A DNA stretch of 6,881 nucleotides from Streptomyces sp. NRRL WC-3549 (GTDB taxonomy: Bacteria; Actinomycetota; Actinomycetes; Streptomycetales; Streptomycetaceae). This document shows, piece after piece, positions 5,494-6,881 of the stretch (positions within the stretch are counted from its first letter, which is position 1; each line of letters begins with the position of its first letter). Below the pieces are notes generated by a model, which saw nothing but the letters and a program-made list of their open reading frames with translations, ran no database searches and was not told the origin of the DNA. The stretch spans positions 101,960 to 108,840 of the forward strand of contig NZ_KL585414.1 of assembly GCF_000721935.1 (NCBI RefSeq), given 5' to 3'. The position numbers and the translations under genes were made by a program.

Positions 5494-6881
5494 GCGGAGG
5501 GCGTGGGCGAGAAGGTCGAGGAAGGAGCGGTTGATGAGGCTCGATTCCGAGGGCCTCAGCGGTCGCCGGGAGAGCAGCGCGGCCTGCCCGTAGAGGGCTT
5601 CGGCGCTGGTACGCGCCAGTTCGGGTGCGTCGATGGATATGGCGGTGCGGACCAGCGGGTTGAGCTGGTTGAGGATGAGCTGGGCCCGCGGAGCCTCCTG
5701 CCGCAGGGCGCCGAGGATGTCGCCCCACAGCCCGCCTTCCTGCTCGCGGGCGAGCTGGGAGCGGGTGCGCTCGTGCCGGGCCTCGCGGCTGTCGAGGAGG
5801 AGGGCGGGGGCGGAGACGGGCTGGAAGGTACGCAGCGCGACGTCGCAGTCGAAGACGGCGAGGGCGTCACGGGCCTGGGCGAGGTAGGCGGCGGCGGCCA
5901 GTTCCGTTTCGCGGTCCACCGGGTCGAGGTGGGCGGTGAGGGTCGTCGGGTCGAGGTCGGCGACGCTGGCCTCGACCCGGATCTCGGGCAGCCGGTGGAC
6001 CAGCTCGCGGTCGTAGGTGTAGCCGCCGTTGACGACGCCGAGCCCGGCGGCCGAGGCGATCGCCGCCACCTGCCGGAACTCCTCCACGCTCGACGTCACG
6101 AGGACGGTGCGGTGGGTGCGGGCGAACGCGTCGAGGGTCGTGTGCCCGTCGGTGGTCTCGAACGGCAGCCAGGGCAGCAGCATCCGCAGGATCTCGTCGT
6201 CGTGCACCGCGAGCGACTTCACGGCCAGGTGGTGGGCGTGGAGGAAGCGGGTGAGCAGATCCGGGTCGCTGGCGGCGGCCCGGGCGATCCATGCGCGCAG
6301 CCGCTCGGCGAGGGCGTCACGCACGGCGGCTAGGGTGTCGTCCTCGTACAGGGACTCGCGGGACGCGGTCGGGCGCAGGCTCTCGGCGTCGACGACGCAG
6401 CGGACGAAGAACGCCCACTCGGGCAGCATCTCCTCCGCCTGTTCGGACAGCAGCATGCCCTTGACGTGTACGCGGTGGCCGTGACGACGCCCGGCGGGCA
6501 CCGTCTCGGGCAGTACGCACGCGATGCCCTTCAGGCCCACGGCCGGCAGGTCCAGCTCGATGGTGTCCAGTGGCGTGAACCCGAAGACCGCTTCGCCGTA
6601 CGCGGCCAGGGCGCGGGCACGGGACCCCGGCGTCGGGTAGGTGCGGGCCCAGGGAGCGGGTTCGGGGTTGACGGGCGCTCCCGGGCCGCCCGTGCCGTCG
6701 TCGAAGGTCACGGGGTGGCGCAGCAGGGAGCCGAAGTGCCGGGCCAGCGCGTGCACCTGCACCGGCCCGGTCCATTCGCCGGCGTCCGTGCGCGGTGTGA
6801 GGGTGATGGTGGTGCCGGGCAGGGGGCGGGCGGAGGCGGGCAGCGTGCGGACGGTGTAGCTGCCGTCGCCGCGTCCCCGCC
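5482..6881 (-). CDS. Hsp90-family chaperone (HtpG-like), N-terminus beyond right edge
   Basis: The frame is open to the right edge, so the GTG at 6762 is not the start. The visible 465 residues begin at the end of the N-terminal ATPase domain (GDGSYTVRTLPASARPLPGT). They continue through the middle domain, where VHVKGMLLSEQAEEMLPEWA and FVRCVVDAESLRPTASRE match the HtpG pattern of ...[25 protein letters not shown]. The Arg of SRE (codon 6358-6360) corresponds to the middle-domain arginine that contacts the ATP gamma-phosphate. The C-terminal part ends SEALYGQAALLSRRPLRPSE and LLAHALRKDS, like the HtpG dimerisation domain. About 150 residues, the GHKL nucleotide-binding domain, lie outside the window. 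It would be a cytosolic ATP-dependent dimeric chaperone, more divergent than standard HtpG (TASRE instead of NVSRE). It lacks the MEEVD tail by which eukaryotic Hsp90 recruits TPR proteins, yet it is followed directly by a TPR gene. Confidence 0.9.
   Translation of the reverse strand, partial: RGRGDGSYTVRTLPASARPLPGTTITLTPRTDAGEWTGPVQVHALARHFGSLLRHPVTFDDGTGGPGAPVNPEPAPWARTYPTPGSRARALAAYGEAVFGFTPLDTIELDLPAVGLKGIACVLPETVPAGRRHGHRVHVKGMLLSEQAEEMLPEWAFFVRCVVDAESLRPTASRESLYEDDTLAAVRDALAERLRAWIARAAASDPDLLTRFLHAHHLAVKSLAVHDDEILRMLLPWLPFETTDGHTTLDAFARTHRTVLVTSSVEEFRQVAAIASAAGLGVVNGGYTYDRELVHRLPEIRVEASVADLDPTTLTAHLDPVDRETELAAAAYLAQARDALAVFDCDVALRTFQPVSAPALLLDSREARHERTRSQLAREQEGGLWGDILGALRQEAPRAQLILNQLNPLVRTAISIDAPELARTSAEALYGQAALLSRRPLRPSESSLINRSFLDLLAHALRKDS

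Noticed and set aside
5480..5728. 83-residue N-terminal extension of the TPR protein
   Set aside because: It overlaps the Hsp90 coding end, is Arg/Pro-rich, and ignores the AAGGA box placed exactly for ATG 5479.

Overview
The base composition (GC-rich, strong G/C bias in third codon positions), the signal-peptide style and a DasR-type operator next to a secreted chitin-active protein all point to a Streptomyces or close actinomycete chromosome. This is inferred from sequence features; no database search was run.

Layout: (1) 1-759, plus strand: C-terminal half of an MFS transporter running in from the left edge. (2) 760-1226: about 470 bp without an intact gene. It holds a weak terminator-like hairpin, what looks like a frameshifted minus-strand remnant of a small secreted protein, and a perfect 7-bp tandem repeat (7.3 copies). 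(3) 1227-2078: a chitin-utilisation transcription unit. A TTGACA/TATGGT promoter is overlapped by a near-perfect DasR site (dre) at the -10 and by a separate inverted repeat at the -35. It is followed by a long leader with a 9-bp-arm hairpin, then a small single-domain AA10 lytic polysaccharide monooxygenase (LPMO, CHB3-like chitin-binding protein), then a three-armed terminator region. (4) 2116-2367: a heavily degraded GH19 chitinase. Its signal peptide and the first and last conserved blocks of the catalytic domain survive, but the core, including the catalytic region, is missing, and three 1-nt frameshifts and a lost stop are visible. (5) 2438-2475: a perfect 38-nt palindrome between the convergent units. 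(6) 2537-6881, minus strand: an operon of an Hsp90-family chaperone (N-terminus beyond the right edge), followed after 2 nt by a 980-residue TPR-rich protein.

How the genes work together: the LPMO oxidatively cleaves crystalline chitin and would normally assist chitinases. Its immediate chitinase partner has been deleted here, leaving a DasR-controlled LPMO alone. The Hsp90-TPR pair is translationally coupled and is the most novel-looking unit in the window. TPR proteins are the classic co-chaperones of eukaryotic Hsp90, but bacterial HtpG is not generally known to have dedicated TPR partners, so a tightly coupled pair suggests a bacterial chaperone/co-chaperone or scaffold system.
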